Translations under genes and position numbers: made by a program | In this document: in pieces, positions 33,143 through 43,200 of the stretch | Numbering within the stretch: position 1 is the stretch's first letter | Layout: every line of letters starts with the position of its first letter | DNA from: Calothrix sp. PCC 7103 | GTDB taxonomy: Bacteria > Cyanobacteriota > Cyanobacteriia > Cyanobacteriales > Nostocaceae | DNA: 64,000 nt | Reading direction: 5' to 3' | NCBI RefSeq assembly: GCF_000331305.1 | Contig: NZ_KB217478.1 | Span: 2,153,679 to 2,217,678 of the forward strand | Notes under the pieces: model-generated | The model's input: only the letters and a program-made list of their open reading frames with translations | Databases searched by the model: none | Told to the model about the DNA's origin: nothing

Positions 33143-34687
33143 ATGGATGTTTGGGCTTACGCGCGCGTATCGACAGACGAACAAGCCGAAGATGAAGGCG
33201 CCTTAATTAAACAAATGCGTCGTTTGCGTACTGCTGGCGCCACCAAGATATATTATGATGTTGAAAGTCGTACCAGCGATAAACGCAAAGGACTTACCCA
33301 GTTAATCGAAGACATTAATGCATTGGTACCAGGAAAAGTCTCAAAACTATTATTTATTAGAATAGACCGTTTAACATCCTCATCAATGACCTTTTATCGT
33401 TTGATGGATGCCTTAAAAAAGAAAAGCATACAGCCAACAGCGATAGATGAACCATTTGATATATCAAGCATAGGTGGAGAATTAACAATAGATGTACGAC
33501 TAGCAGCGAGTAAATATGAGGTAAAAATGTTAGGTATGCGAGTAAAAAAAGAACGAGATACCCGCAAAGCAAATAAAAAACCTCACTGGAATACTCCACT
33601 AGGATATGCAATTGAAAACGACAAATATATAATAGATAACAGCCCTTGTGTTTGTTTAATCGAGACAAAGCAAGAATTAACAAGAGCGCAACTAATGCGA
33701 TTAGTATTCGACACATTCTTAGAAGTAGGCACAGTATCGCAAACCGTGAGAAAATTGCACGATATATTTGGCATTCAAGCCAACGCCACACCAAAAGACA
33801 GCAACAGTAAAATTAACTTATTAACCGAAGAAGACGAAATAGTATTTGAGAATATCAACAAAACCCGTAGTACTAGCTTACGTTATCCCCACACAGGATT
33901 AAAATGGTCTGTATCTGGTTTACGCTCTATATTAGTAAACCCAATTTACGCAGGAGGAACACTCTATGACACAGTAGTTCGTCCCAAAGGACATCGTAAA
34001 CCCTTCGACGAATGGGAAATAGCATGGGGAACCCACACCGATGAATCCATTATTACCCGTGAAGAACACGAACAAATCAAAGCCATAATACGCGGCAACC
34101 GTAATAACCGTTGGGCAAACGAGCAAAAATACACAAACCCATTCGCCAATTTAGTAAAATGCGCTCATTGTGGCGCCGCATATAGTCGTCAGTGTAAAAA
34201 ACTAGTTAAGAAAAAGAACTTCGTCAGACATCACTACCAATGTAGCTTTTATAGAACAGGCGCCTGTACTAACGGACGCATGATATCCTCAGACGAACTA
34301 GAAAAACAAGTTATAAACCACATCATAGTTGAAGCCGAACAACTAGCTACCATAGTCGAACAAGAAGTAACAATAACAGCAGAATCTCCACAAGTAAAAA
34401 CACTTAGAGCATCATTAACCACCCTCGAAGCACTACCATCCAACCCAGCAATAGAAACAGCCAAACAAGACATTAGAATGCAAATAGCAGAAGCAATTGC
34501 AACCACAAACAACAACTCTAAACAATATTTAATAGCCAAAGAACGAGTAACACGTGCCTTTGCCAACCCAAAATATTGGGAAGGACTAGAAACAGAAGAC
34601 AAAAAAACCCTACTACAAGGCTGTGTAAAAAAAATAGTCGTAGATGGCAACCTAGTCACAACAGTTGAACTACTACACCTACATTAA
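33143..34687 (+). CDS. Large serine recombinase of the nifK element
   Basis: A 514-aa enzyme. The resolvase domain has catalytic Ser10 in ARVSTDEQ and the FIRIDRLTSSS motif; the GGELTIDVRLAASKYEVKML block is shared with the hupS-element enzyme. A recombinase domain follows (LVNPIYAGGTLYDTVV), then a zinc ribbon (CAHCGAAYSRQC ... CSFYRTGAC) and a coiled coil. It is XisF/XisH-like. It starts just inside the left end and reads inward. It should act on the core GTTC(A/C)CT as read in nifK. Intact, with a full-length C-terminus. Confidence 0.9.
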   Translation: MDVWAYARVSTDEQAEDEGALIKQMRRLRTAGATKIYYDVESRTSDKRKGLTQLIEDINALVPGKVSKLLFIRIDRLTSSSMTFYRLMDALKKKSIQPTAIDEPFDISSIGGELTIDVRLAASKYEVKMLGMRVKKERDTRKANKKPHWNTPLGYAIENDKYIIDNSPCVCLIETKQELTRAQLMRLVFDTFLEVGTVSQTVRKLHDIFGIQANATPKDSNSKINLLTEEDEIVFENINKTRSTSLRYPHTGLKWSVSGLRSILVNPIYAGGTLYDTVVRPKGHRKPFDEWEIAWGTHTDESIITREEHEQIKAIIRGNRNNRWANEQKYTNPFANLVKCAHCGAAYSRQCKKLVKKKNFVRHHYQCSFYRTGACTNGRMISSDELEKQVINHIIVEAEQLATIVEQEVTITAESPQVKTLRASLTTLEALPSNPAIETAKQDIRMQIAEAIATTNNNSKQYLIAKERVTRAFANPKYWEGLETEDKKTLLQGCVKKIVVDGNLVTTVELLHLH

Positions 34688-34699
34688 ATAGAACATCTT

Positions 34700-34770
34700 A
34701 TCTTGTGGAACAGGCATCCCTGCCTGTCACATATTCAACAGGGCAGGCAAGGATGCCTACCCTACAAGAA
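34700..34770. repeat. Dispersed GGCATCC palindrome downstream of the recombinase
   Basis: CTTGTGGAACAGGCATCC... and GGATGCCTACCCTACAAG form an inverted pair, with an inner GGCAGG repeat. The same family occurs near 18508, 35812 and inside the MITE at 53915-54022. It probably acts as a terminator for the recombinase gene. Confidence 0.6.
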
Positions 34771-34915
34771 AATATTAGCTAATCAACAAATTAGCTAATC
34801 AACAAAAATGATCTAGCATTAGCATATCTATATAAATATAGATATAGCCCATTATGACGCAAATCTAAATTCCATCCGTTCGCAACATGAGAAATAAGTA
34901 CACATGTTTCTTTAT

Positions 34916-35171
34916 CTACGTATTTTTGGTCTTCAACTTGGTATCATGCGCGGATGGGTAGGTGTGGGAAAAGAGGCTTGAACGAAAATGGCTGTATCCA
35001 AGTCCCCACAAGCATTTGCGGACTCGTTAGAGAAAAACCATCCGCGCACCTTACCCAGAGCGGCTTTCAGCGATTTTGACCTTGCACAACCACCATTTCT
35101 CATGCTACAATTGACCCATCCGCGCAACCGAACCATGAAAACTAAATATATCAAGGCTTTCAGGTGCCCGC
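34916..35171 (+). promoter_or_regulatory. Leader of CRISPR array 1
   Basis: The region is nearly identical to the leader of array 2 (48514-48774), including the last 100 bp (GATTTTGACCTTGCACAACC... to ATCAAGGCTTTCAGG). It lies directly before the first repeat and fixes the array's orientation. It contains a conserved short frame from ATG 34988. Confidence 0.8.
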
Positions 35172-35710
35172 ATTACAATTTCATTTACTCCCTAATAGGG
35201 ATTGAAACAACAGAGAAAGCTACGGCGCCACCTGAACTAGTCTTACAATTTCATTTACTCCCTAATAGGGATTGAAACTTTTACTGACACTACTATAATA
35301 ATACTGACACAACAATTACAATTTCATTTACTCCCTAATAGGGATTGAAACAGGGGTAACTATATGATAACACACTTTTGAAACAAATTACAATTTCATT
35401 TACTCCCTAATAGGGATTGAAACGCTCCTACATAACCTCCATCTGTTCTATATTCTTCATTACAATTTCATTTACTCCCTAATAGGGATTGAAACAAAGA
35501 ATTGCTCCCAGATTGCAATCAAAAAGTAATTACAATTTCATTTACTCCCTAATAGGGATTGAAACTTCAGTGAAAAAGGTTCCCCCCTACCCTGGCATCC
35601 AAGATTACAATTTCATTTACTCCCTAATAGGGATTGAAACTAACTGATACTCAGCAAACATGGAAGAAACAATATTACAATTTCATTTACTCCCTAATAG
35701 GGATTGAAAC
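35172..35710 (+). CRISPR. CRISPR array 1: 8 repeats, 7 spacers
   Basis: 37-bp repeats beginning ATTACAATTTCATTTACTCC and ending GGGATTGAAAC start at 35172, 35242, 35315, 35387, 35459, 35529, 35604 and 35674. The second copy has C in place of the first A. Spacers are about 33-38 bp. The repeat differs from that of array 2 only in the ATTTCATTT versus ATTTCTCTT segment, so the same Cas6 may process both. The array lies 2 kb upstream of the cas genes, next to the recombinase. Confidence 0.97.
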
Positions 35711-35830
35711 GGTTTTATTATTGTGCCGCGCGTGCTATTTTCATAAAACCCTTGCTATATATAGAATTTTGGAATGTGCAAGTTAGGAGCTAGCTCAAAT
35801 TTGAAACGAGCAAGGATGCCCATTCCACTT

Positions 35831-36667
35831 TTATAGAAAATTTAAGCTTTGAACTTCTTGGACTGTTAATGAAAGAATTTGTGCAATTTGTTCGATGCTC
35901 ATTCCTGTTTGTAGTAGCTGAGATGCTGCGTTTAATCTTGCTTGCCGCTCAGTATCCGCACGTTGCTGTTCGGCATCTGCGCGTTGTTGTTCGGCATTAG
36001 CACGTTGCTGTTCAGCGTCAGCACGTTGTTGTTCAGCGTCAGCACGTTGTTGTTCGGCATCTGCGCGTTGTTGTTCACGTTGGTATAATTCGTCGAGTTC
36101 TACAGGAGTTACAAACTTGCGACCGTCTGGACGATAAATTTCTAGTGTTGTTGGCGCCAACACAAATTTGATTTGCAAACGTGGACTCACCCAATTGTTT
36201 ATATTTTTAATAGGTTTGAGAGTTTTGTTTGAGCGTAACCAGCCTTTTAAAATATTTTTATCTGGGTCATATATATAGTATTCTTCGGCGCCGTATTTTT
36301 GGTAAAAGTCGAACTTGTCGTCCATTTCTTGTTTCCTGTTACCAGGTGACAAGATTTCAAATATTACCTGTGGTGCAATATTATCCTCACGCGCTTGTAC
36401 ATATGAGCCTCTATGACCTTTTGTTCTACCAAATACTACCATTGCATCAGGAGCATATCTTGTATTAATATCGCCTGCAATTGGATACCAAAACAGGTCT
36501 CCAGCGACGAATACATCTGGATTTGATGTAAATAGTATCTCTAAACCTTCTTTGATGATTACAATCCAAATAAACTGTAATGTATTTTGTGCCATCGGTT
36601 CACCGTCGGTTTCTGGGTAAATAACCAAGTCATCGGCGGCATCAAATTCTGTAACTTGTCGTACCAT
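35831..36667 (-). CDS. Uma2-family (DUF820) PD-(D/E)XK protein with heptad repeats
   Basis: The N-terminal domain has the Uma2 nuclease pattern (NTRYAPDAMVVFG, PQVIFEILSPGNRKQE, EYYIYDP). After about residue 190 come six AEQQRAD/AEQQRAN heptads, a highly charged coiled coil, then LLQTGMSIEQIAQILSLTVQ, a small helix-turn-helix-like end. Uma2 genes are abundant in cyanobacteria and their role is not settled. The 21-bp DNA repeats behind the heptads are prone to length change. Confidence 0.8.
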   Translation of the reverse strand: MVRQVTEFDAADDLVIYPETDGEPMAQNTLQFIWIVIIKEGLEILFTSNPDVFVAGDLFWYPIAGDINTRYAPDAMVVFGRTKGHRGSYVQAREDNIAPQVIFEILSPGNRKQEMDDKFDFYQKYGAEEYYIYDPDKNILKGWLRSNKTLKPIKNINNWVSPRLQIKFVLAPTTLEIYRPDGRKFVTPVELDELYQREQQRADAEQQRADAEQQRADAEQQRANAEQQRADAEQQRADTERQARLNAASQLLQTGMSIEQIAQILSLTVQEVQSLNFL

Positions 36668-36834
36668 GTTGCAGCACCTCTAAGCTAAGTGAGGTAGTTA
36701 CCCCCAGTTTAAATCGTAGACGTGGTAGATTTCCACCGCTTTAATAAGTTATAAGGTACTATAAGCAGCTTAAGTACTAGTTAGTCACCTGTGACACATT
36801 TTTAACTGTACATACTTTAAATGTCATAGTACGT

Positions 36835-37713
36835 TCACTTTTCGTTGGTCTCTGTATTGTCCAAATTGTAGTGTTGGTAAAGAGATGTGATTTTGTCGCG
36901 TACAAGCGCGCGCACGTTTTCCGGCGCCATAATTACGCAGTCTGGGGTGTATTGCATAACTTCGCGAATGAACCAGAAGGTGAAAGATACCTGCCTAACT
37001 ACTTGTCGCACGCGCGGTTTATCTTGTAGCCATTGATTTATTTTGTCTTCGGGTTTTGCTTGGTAGGCAAATGCTAAACCTCCAAATAAATGCATTTCTA
37101 CTTCAATTTCTGCTAAACTTGGGCACCATTCACCAGAAACTGACATTACTGCTGCGTCTTGAATGCGGTCTAAACGCAAACACCAATTATGTCTTAATTC
37201 CTCAATATCTTGATTTCCTTCTGTCTCTTCGCACCAACAATCAAGGTATTGACGCTTTTCGTGTGGTGTAACTCTGGCATGACGAACTGTAAAATTCCAT
37301 ACACGTTGTGCTGCATCTTGATAAGAAATTTGAAATGGCTGCTTTTGTTTTATATAGCGGTCAACTGCTAAACGCCATTCTGGTAAGGGATTTCCTAAAA
37401 TGACTTTTATATCATTTCGTAACGGTGTTGATAACTCACTCCGTTCTAAAAGTAACTTTGCGACTTCCTGCGCTTGCTCGTTTTGCCCAATATCTGTCAG
37501 CGCGCGCATAGCTCTATCTAATGCTCGAATGCGGGACTCTGACCAATCATTATTATTGCCGAGAAGAAGCCGGCGCCGTGCTATCGCTTCAACTAACCTA
37601 GATACATTGGGACGCTCACCCCATGTCATCCCAAATTCAAGCGCTAAGTTTTCTAACTCGGCTTTATCACGCTCTGATATAGATAAAGTTATTGATTGAC
37701 CTTTTCGACTCAT
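36835..37713 (-). CDS. WYL-domain transcription regulator of the type I-D locus
   Basis: I start at ATG 37713 (MSRKGQSITLSISERDKAEL), an RHH-like DNA-binding N-terminus; upstream codons in the longer frame are unlikely to be coding. The rest contains a WYL-type sensor domain (QISYQDAAQRVWNFTVRHAR, then CWCEETEG ... LRLDRIQDAAV). WYL regulators are regular partners of cyanobacterial type I-D systems and can repress them. It is divergent from cas3 with repeated TACGGACAC boxes in the 97-bp gap, so autoregulation and cas control are likely. Confidence 0.85.
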   Translation of the reverse strand: MSRKGQSITLSISERDKAELENLALEFGMTWGERPNVSRLVEAIARRRLLLGNNNDWSESRIRALDRAMRALTDIGQNEQAQEVAKLLLERSELSTPLRNDIKVILGNPLPEWRLAVDRYIKQKQPFQISYQDAAQRVWNFTVRHARVTPHEKRQYLDCWCEETEGNQDIEELRHNWCLRLDRIQDAAVMSVSGEWCPSLAEIEVEMHLFGGLAFAYQAKPEDKINQWLQDKPRVRQVVRQVSFTFWFIREVMQYTPDCVIMAPENVRALVRDKITSLYQHYNLDNTETNEK

Positions 37714-37810
37714 ATTTATACGGACACTTTTATACGGATATATCTTGCCAATAACTATTTTGAATGCCAAGATATAAAACAACAAGGAGTTACGGACACT
37801 ATTTAAGCAT
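37714..37810. promoter_or_regulatory. Divergent operator between the WYL regulator and cas3
   Basis: TATACGGACAC (37717-37727), TATACGGATA (37731-37740) and TTACGGACAC (37790-37799) are three similar boxes in a 97-bp bidirectional promoter. Two abut the regulator start and one the cas3 ribosome binding site (ACAAGGAG), as expected for a repressor acting on both genes. Confidence 0.65.
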
Positions 37811-39919
37811 ATGTCCAATTACGAAATTTCGCTTAAGTCAGTTTACTCTCTAACAGCACCAACGCCTGAAGGGTTGAAAGTTCCAAGTATTTTCTCGCTT
37901 CATTGGCATCAAGTCGAGACTTATAAAGCACTGTGCGACCCAGATATAGAAGTAATCATCAATACGGCGCTCACTGGTGATGGTAAGAGTTTGGCGGCTT
38001 TTCTAGCTGCAATGACAAATCGTACTTACACTTTGTCCATGTACCCGACGAATGAACTTGCGCGCGACCAGTTAAAACAAGTACAGGGTTATAAGGACAA
38101 GTTTAAGCCGAAGTATGACCCGCAAATTCAACGGTTGACAGCAGCAATTTTGGAAGAGTATGTAAATACGGGCAAATTGCCGTCTAAACTTGAGGCATTA
38201 GAAAATGTTTCTAGCCAGTTTGAGATTTTACTAACAAACCCCGACCTTTTCCACTACATCCATAATTTTTATTACTTGCGAGGAAAGATTGATAACCCTG
38301 ATAGATTATTTCGCCGCATTGATGAAAAATATAAGTTGTTCGTTTACGATGAATTCCATATATTTTCATCGCCACAGGTTGCAAGCGTAATTAATACAAT
38401 AGTATTGATGAAGCATACTGCAAACAATAAGCGTAAATTTCTCTTTCTGTCTGCGACTCCAAATGAGTTATTAAACGGTTTTTTGGAAAATGCTGGAATT
38501 AAGTATAAAATTATTAACCCAGTTGAAGCAGGCGCCTACAAGTTTGAGTCTAATGGTAATAATGAAGGTTGGCGCCAGATTAGTCAACCGATAAATTTAA
38601 GTTTTCCTCAAGGGCTAGAACCTAACATGCGTTCGAGCTATACTTGGATAGAAGAAAATGCCGAAACGGTAATTTTAAAGTTTTTTCAAGATAACCCAAA
38701 TAGTAAAGGCGCCATTATCCTGAATTCTATTGCCTCTGTCAAAAAATTGCTGCCTAAATTTAAGGCACTGTTTGAACCACGGTGGCAAGTTAGAGAAAAT
38801 ACAGGTTTAACAGGAGAAACCGAAAAATCTAACTCTGTTGCAGAAGCTGATTTATTGCTTGGCACTTCCACTATAGATGTAGGTGTTGACTTTCAAATTA
38901 ACTTCTTGGTTTTTGAAGCTTCGGACGCTGGTAATTTTATTCAGCGCTTTGGTAGACTTGGTAGACACCCAGGTTTTACAACATATCAAGCTTATGCTTT
39001 AATACCAAATTTCTTAGTTGCAAGGCTATTTGAAGATAAATCACATCTTTTAGAAGCGGGTGAAACATATGACAGAATCACTTTCACCCATGCAATTCGA
39101 GATTCTTGGATATTTAGGAATCAGTTTACACGATATCCACAGCGATGGGGTGGTTTACAATCATATTACATCTATAATACACTGAAGAGTAATTCCCATA
39201 TCAAGGATAAGTACTTAGATATTGATAAAAAGTTTGGTACTAGCATCCAAAGAGGTTTAGGAATCAAACTGGAACACATGAAAGCTCAGTACTACCGTTG
39301 TAAAAGCGAAACGAAGGAAAAAATCATTAATGAAGCAAGGAGTTTTCGTGGTAGCAGTCAGTTAGATTGTGCAATCTACGATTTAACAAATCCCTACGAA
39401 CCCGAAGCTGAGAGGTTTAAAATGTATAATCTTACAGGTATTCTCAGCAACTTTGTTTTTGAGTTGTGGGATAAGGACAGTTTTATCGAAAAAGCGAAAG
39501 ACGTAGGGATAAGTACCAAGCGGTTTGACAAAGCTTTGTGCTATTTAAAATTAAGAGACTTTCGTGAAGTTCGGGAAGACTGGTATTTTTACTACCCTGG
39601 CAATATTCGCGAGTTTGCGGCAACTGCAAAAGTTCAACTACTCAAAAATTTAGAAATTTGTCAACCACATGGTTCTGGTATCCAGAAAATAAGCGATGCA
39701 GTCAGTCGAAGAAATCTTGTTTGCTACGTTTGCGACCGAGACAGAAATTTTCTGCGCGCGACTCTTGGACTGCCTATGCACTTACAAATTTATCCTCTCA
39801 CGAATGAACCTGAAGACCGTAAACCATCATACTCAATAGCATTTGGGCAAGATGCGCTTTTACTCGAAACGGTTACTTGGCACTTGAAACCTAAAGACGA
39901 TGAGGGATGGATATGTTAA
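37811..39919 (+). CDS. cas3: Type I-D CRISPR helicase Cas3
   Basis: A 702-aa superfamily-2 helicase without the HD nuclease, as in type I-D where the HD sits on Cas10d. Seen are Walker A TALTGDGKSLAA, motif II YDEFHIF, motif III LSATP, and motif VI QRFGRLGRHPG. It unwinds target DNA for degradation. It is the first gene of the cas operon and is controlled from the divergent WYL promoter. No missing motif. Confidence 0.92.
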   Translation: MSNYEISLKSVYSLTAPTPEGLKVPSIFSLHWHQVETYKALCDPDIEVIINTALTGDGKSLAAFLAAMTNRTYTLSMYPTNELARDQLKQVQGYKDKFKPKYDPQIQRLTAAILEEYVNTGKLPSKLEALENVSSQFEILLTNPDLFHYIHNFYYLRGKIDNPDRLFRRIDEKYKLFVYDEFHIFSSPQVASVINTIVLMKHTANNKRKFLFLSATPNELLNGFLENAGIKYKIINPVEAGAYKFESNGNNEGWRQISQPINLSFPQGLEPNMRSSYTWIEENAETVILKFFQDNPNSKGAIILNSIASVKKLLPKFKALFEPRWQVRENTGLTGETEKSNSVAEADLLLGTSTIDVGVDFQINFLVFEASDAGNFIQRFGRLGRHPGFTTYQAYALIPNFLVARLFEDKSHLLEAGETYDRITFTHAIRDSWIFRNQFTRYPQRWGGLQSYYIYNTLKSNSHIKDKYLDIDKKFGTSIQRGLGIKLEHMKAQYYRCKSETKEKIINEARSFRGSSQLDCAIYDLTNPYEPEAERFKMYNLTGILSNFVFELWDKDSFIEKAKDVGISTKRFDKALCYLKLRDFREVREDWYFYYPGNIREFAATAKVQLLKNLEICQPHGSGIQKISDAVSRRNLVCYVCDRDRNFLRATLGLPMHLQIYPLTNEPEDRKPSYSIAFGQDALLLETVTWHLKPKDDEGWIC

Positions 39920-40012
39920 CAATGATATGGATGTTATGGAGAGTTTGGACGGTTCAGGATGCCCATCCCACAAGAGTTATATAAGAAGTACATTCAAACT
40001 GGAGGGAAATTA

Positions 40013-40231
40013 ATGGATGGTAATCAAAATTTACTTTCTCGCATTTCTGTTGACCCTAATATCTGTTCGGGTAAACCTTGTATAAAGGGACATCGTATTT
40101 GGGTATCTTTAATTTTAGGCTATTTAGCTGGTGGTGAAAGTATTGAGACGATTTTAGAAGAATACCCAGGTGTAGAGAAAAAGGATATTCTTGCCTGCAT
40201 AGCTTATGGCACCGAAATGTCAAGAAATTGA
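40013..40231 (+). CDS. DUF433 protein (antitoxin-like) inside the cas operon
   Basis: I choose ATG 40013 because GGAGGG lies 7 bases upstream; the frame is open from 39959 but without signals. The 72-aa product has the DUF433 signature (RISVDPNICSGKPCIKGHRIWV, LAGGESIETILEEYPGVEKKDILACIAYG). DUF433 proteins are usually antitoxins paired with a PIN-like DUF5615 toxin, but no toxin gene adjoins. It lies between cas3 and cas10d as an orphan, possibly an addiction remnant. Confidence 0.75.
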   Translation: MDGNQNLLSRISVDPNICSGKPCIKGHRIWVSLILGYLAGGESIETILEEYPGVEKKDILACIAYGTEMSRN

Positions 40232-40272
40232 TTTGTATAAATTCTGCTTGAGATGCATAAGGAAGCAAAGAA

Positions 40273-43200
40273 GTGAATATAGAACTCGCAAGTGAATTAG
40301 AAAATACTTTTGATGACGACTTACCGGAAGAAGTCGCTGATTTTGATGGTGATGATGACAATGATGATTCAGAGGCGCCTGTCAAGCGAGTATTACTAAT
40401 AATTCGCTTGTTTAAGGAAGCTATCAAAAAAGCGCAGGGTAATCAACACGATAAAATTATTGAGAAGTTCGCAGAGTTTGTTCTGCCTAATTTAATCCAA
40501 CAACTTGCAGGTGCCACTGCGAAAGGTGGTAAGTTTTTTGAAGTTACAATTGAAAAAATCAATGCTAAACGCGCGACAGAGGGTAAAAAACCAGTTCGTC
40601 GAGATAACGCAGGAGACCAGTCTGTACTTGCACACCTGCTAAACGGGTTTCTTCCTACCTACCGAATTTTAAAGCGACTATTGCAAGATGATTTGGAAAC
40701 TACCCCGGTGCGTCGTAGTTGTGAAGAGTTGCAAATCTGTATATTTATAGTTTGTTATTTACTCCATGACTATGAAAAATTCCCTGATTATCTAGAATGG
40801 TTAATCGCTAATGATAAAGATAATCAATTTAAGGATAGAGACTGGGAGTTGGAACCACTCAAAAAAGAAGATGCTCCTAATTTAGGACGTGATTATGTAA
40901 CCAAGAAGATTTTAGATTTTGGTTTACAGCACTTACTTGATAACGACTGGGGCCTGCTAATAGATGATATTATTTTCATTAGCAGCAATTCTGGTGTTAA
41001 GAATGACTCTGATTTAGGTCTTGTCACTCGTGGTTTAAAGCTTCTAGAAGATGAACGACTTGATGACAGGATTCGACAGAACTTAATTGACCTTGTTTCA
41101 CTTGCTGATTGTTTCGCATCTATTATCAAGCATCCTAGAGACATAGAGAATGGGCGCCTGCCGCTTTTACTTGGTCGATTAAGCAATCATCAGTTAAAAT
41201 TTACATATCATTCGCTATCAGAAAATCGCGGTGTTTTGACGAATATTCTCAATAATGTCTTAATTGAAGCGCATCCAGAAGAATTTTATACACCCCTGCT
41301 TTATTTACCCGATGGTGTCGTTTACTTGGCAACTTCCAATGCACCTGCGGTTGAGACGAAAGATATATCAGAAAAAGTTGTGAGTAAAATCAAAAGTCTT
41401 TGTGCAGAGAAACTTCGACAAAGACAAACAGGTTTTAACCGTGATGGCAAAGGATTGAAGTTTGCTGAGTACTACTGGTTATTTTTTGATGTAGTTGGAT
41501 TGATGGAAGTTAGTGTTGATGCTGCTTGTAGATTGCTTCCTGATTCTAAAACTGCTTCGAGTGGTAAACGTAGTGATAGCTTGAAAAATTATCAAGCACA
41601 AGGTGAATTACCTGCTAGTCTCAATTTAGAATTGAAGAATGAAATTCGTGCTGACCGTTTAGCTGAGTTTGGGGACATTATTTGTCGAGGTATATGGGAT
41701 GATTGGTGTGAGAGAGTTGCACAATCACAAAAGCAACTACCAAAAGCACAGCGAAAGAATCTTCCAAACTTGGATTTAACCGAAAAGCTGGCAGAGTTTT
41801 TAGGGTTAGCAGCAGAAATTCCCGCTATCAAACAAATTCAATCATTAAAGAAAACTGGTGGTGTTCCTTTAGATTGGTATTATCTGGCATCAGTATATTT
41901 CAGTAATCATCCTGGTAAGGATTTTACGCAAGTTCTCGAAGTTATGAAAGCAATGGTTAATCATGCTGCTAGTTTGATTCAACCAATTTTATTAGAGTTT
42001 CAAGATATACCTGATGGCTGGAATGATTTACGCACTTATGTTAACCGTGTAATTACTTTACCAACAGGTGCAGTAGTGGCGCCGGAAACTGAGCCATTTA
42101 TACTAGAGTTACAGCGTTATAATTCAGCTAAAGTAACTGGTAGAGGTCGAGAAAATGTATGCGCGATGTCGAGTTCTAGTTACACCGTAACAGAACAGAT
42201 GGAATCAGCCACACTATTTGCACCGCAAGTCTACAGTAATAGACAGATTTTATTTAATGTTCAAGCTGCAAAGCGTCAAATCTGTGCTATTTGGTCGATT
42301 GAAATTATGTTGCGACAAATTTTAATGAACCAAACTAATGCAGTGGGTGGAGATTTTGAAAGTCGTAAATATCGTTATTTATATCTCTACCCTGCTTATT
42401 TCTTCACACCCGAAACAAATAAGTTTTTACAGCTTGTTTATAATCAGTTTGCTAGAACGCGATTTGACGCAGAACTACGTAAGCATTTTATTACCGAGAA
42501 TCAAGTTGCTGACCTTAGTATTCAAAACTATCAACGAGTCGATAGCTTATTAATTAAGGAAGATTTACAACCAGACGATGACCGAACTTTTAAAATTAGC
42601 TTTCCTGAAAAAGAAACGTTGACATTTTTCTTTTTAGGTTTACCTCCAGGACGCGAACCAACAGATACTGAATCTTGGGTGGCGCCTGCATGGTTAGCTT
42701 TTAGTTTACCATTAATAATGGATATCAAAGTAGTTGCTTCTGAATCACCTGTACCACCTTTTTTAAGCGGCGCCGATTTTGAAGAAACAGTATTATTAGA
42801 TGGGACACATCAAGCAATTCGGAGTTTGATTAAAAAAGATAACTATCGCCTCGATAGTATTTTACCTTATTCGTCGCACAAACACGAATTTTCACCTTTA
42901 AATGCACTCACCGCAGCATATGCTATACATTTGGAAGCTAATCGTAAAAAAGATGGAGATCCAGATTGGGGAAAACTAGCAGATTTTGCCAGAGATATAG
43001 AAACAAATCCTTTATATGTTTTCCACTACCTGAATAAATGGCTAAGAAAACAAGACAAAATCGAATCTGTCCCAACTGTAAAAATTCGTCTTTACGAAAG
43101 TTTGTATTACTACTTTGAACCAACAGGAGAACGCATGAATCAATTACGAAAATTAACAGAATTATATCGACGCTTTTACCGCGCGAAAAGTTCTTACGCA

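Noticed and set aside
34988-35275. Frame running from leader 1 into the first repeats as a protein gene
   Set aside because: It overlaps leader and repeats. Kept only as an observation on leader conservation; not supported as a CDS.
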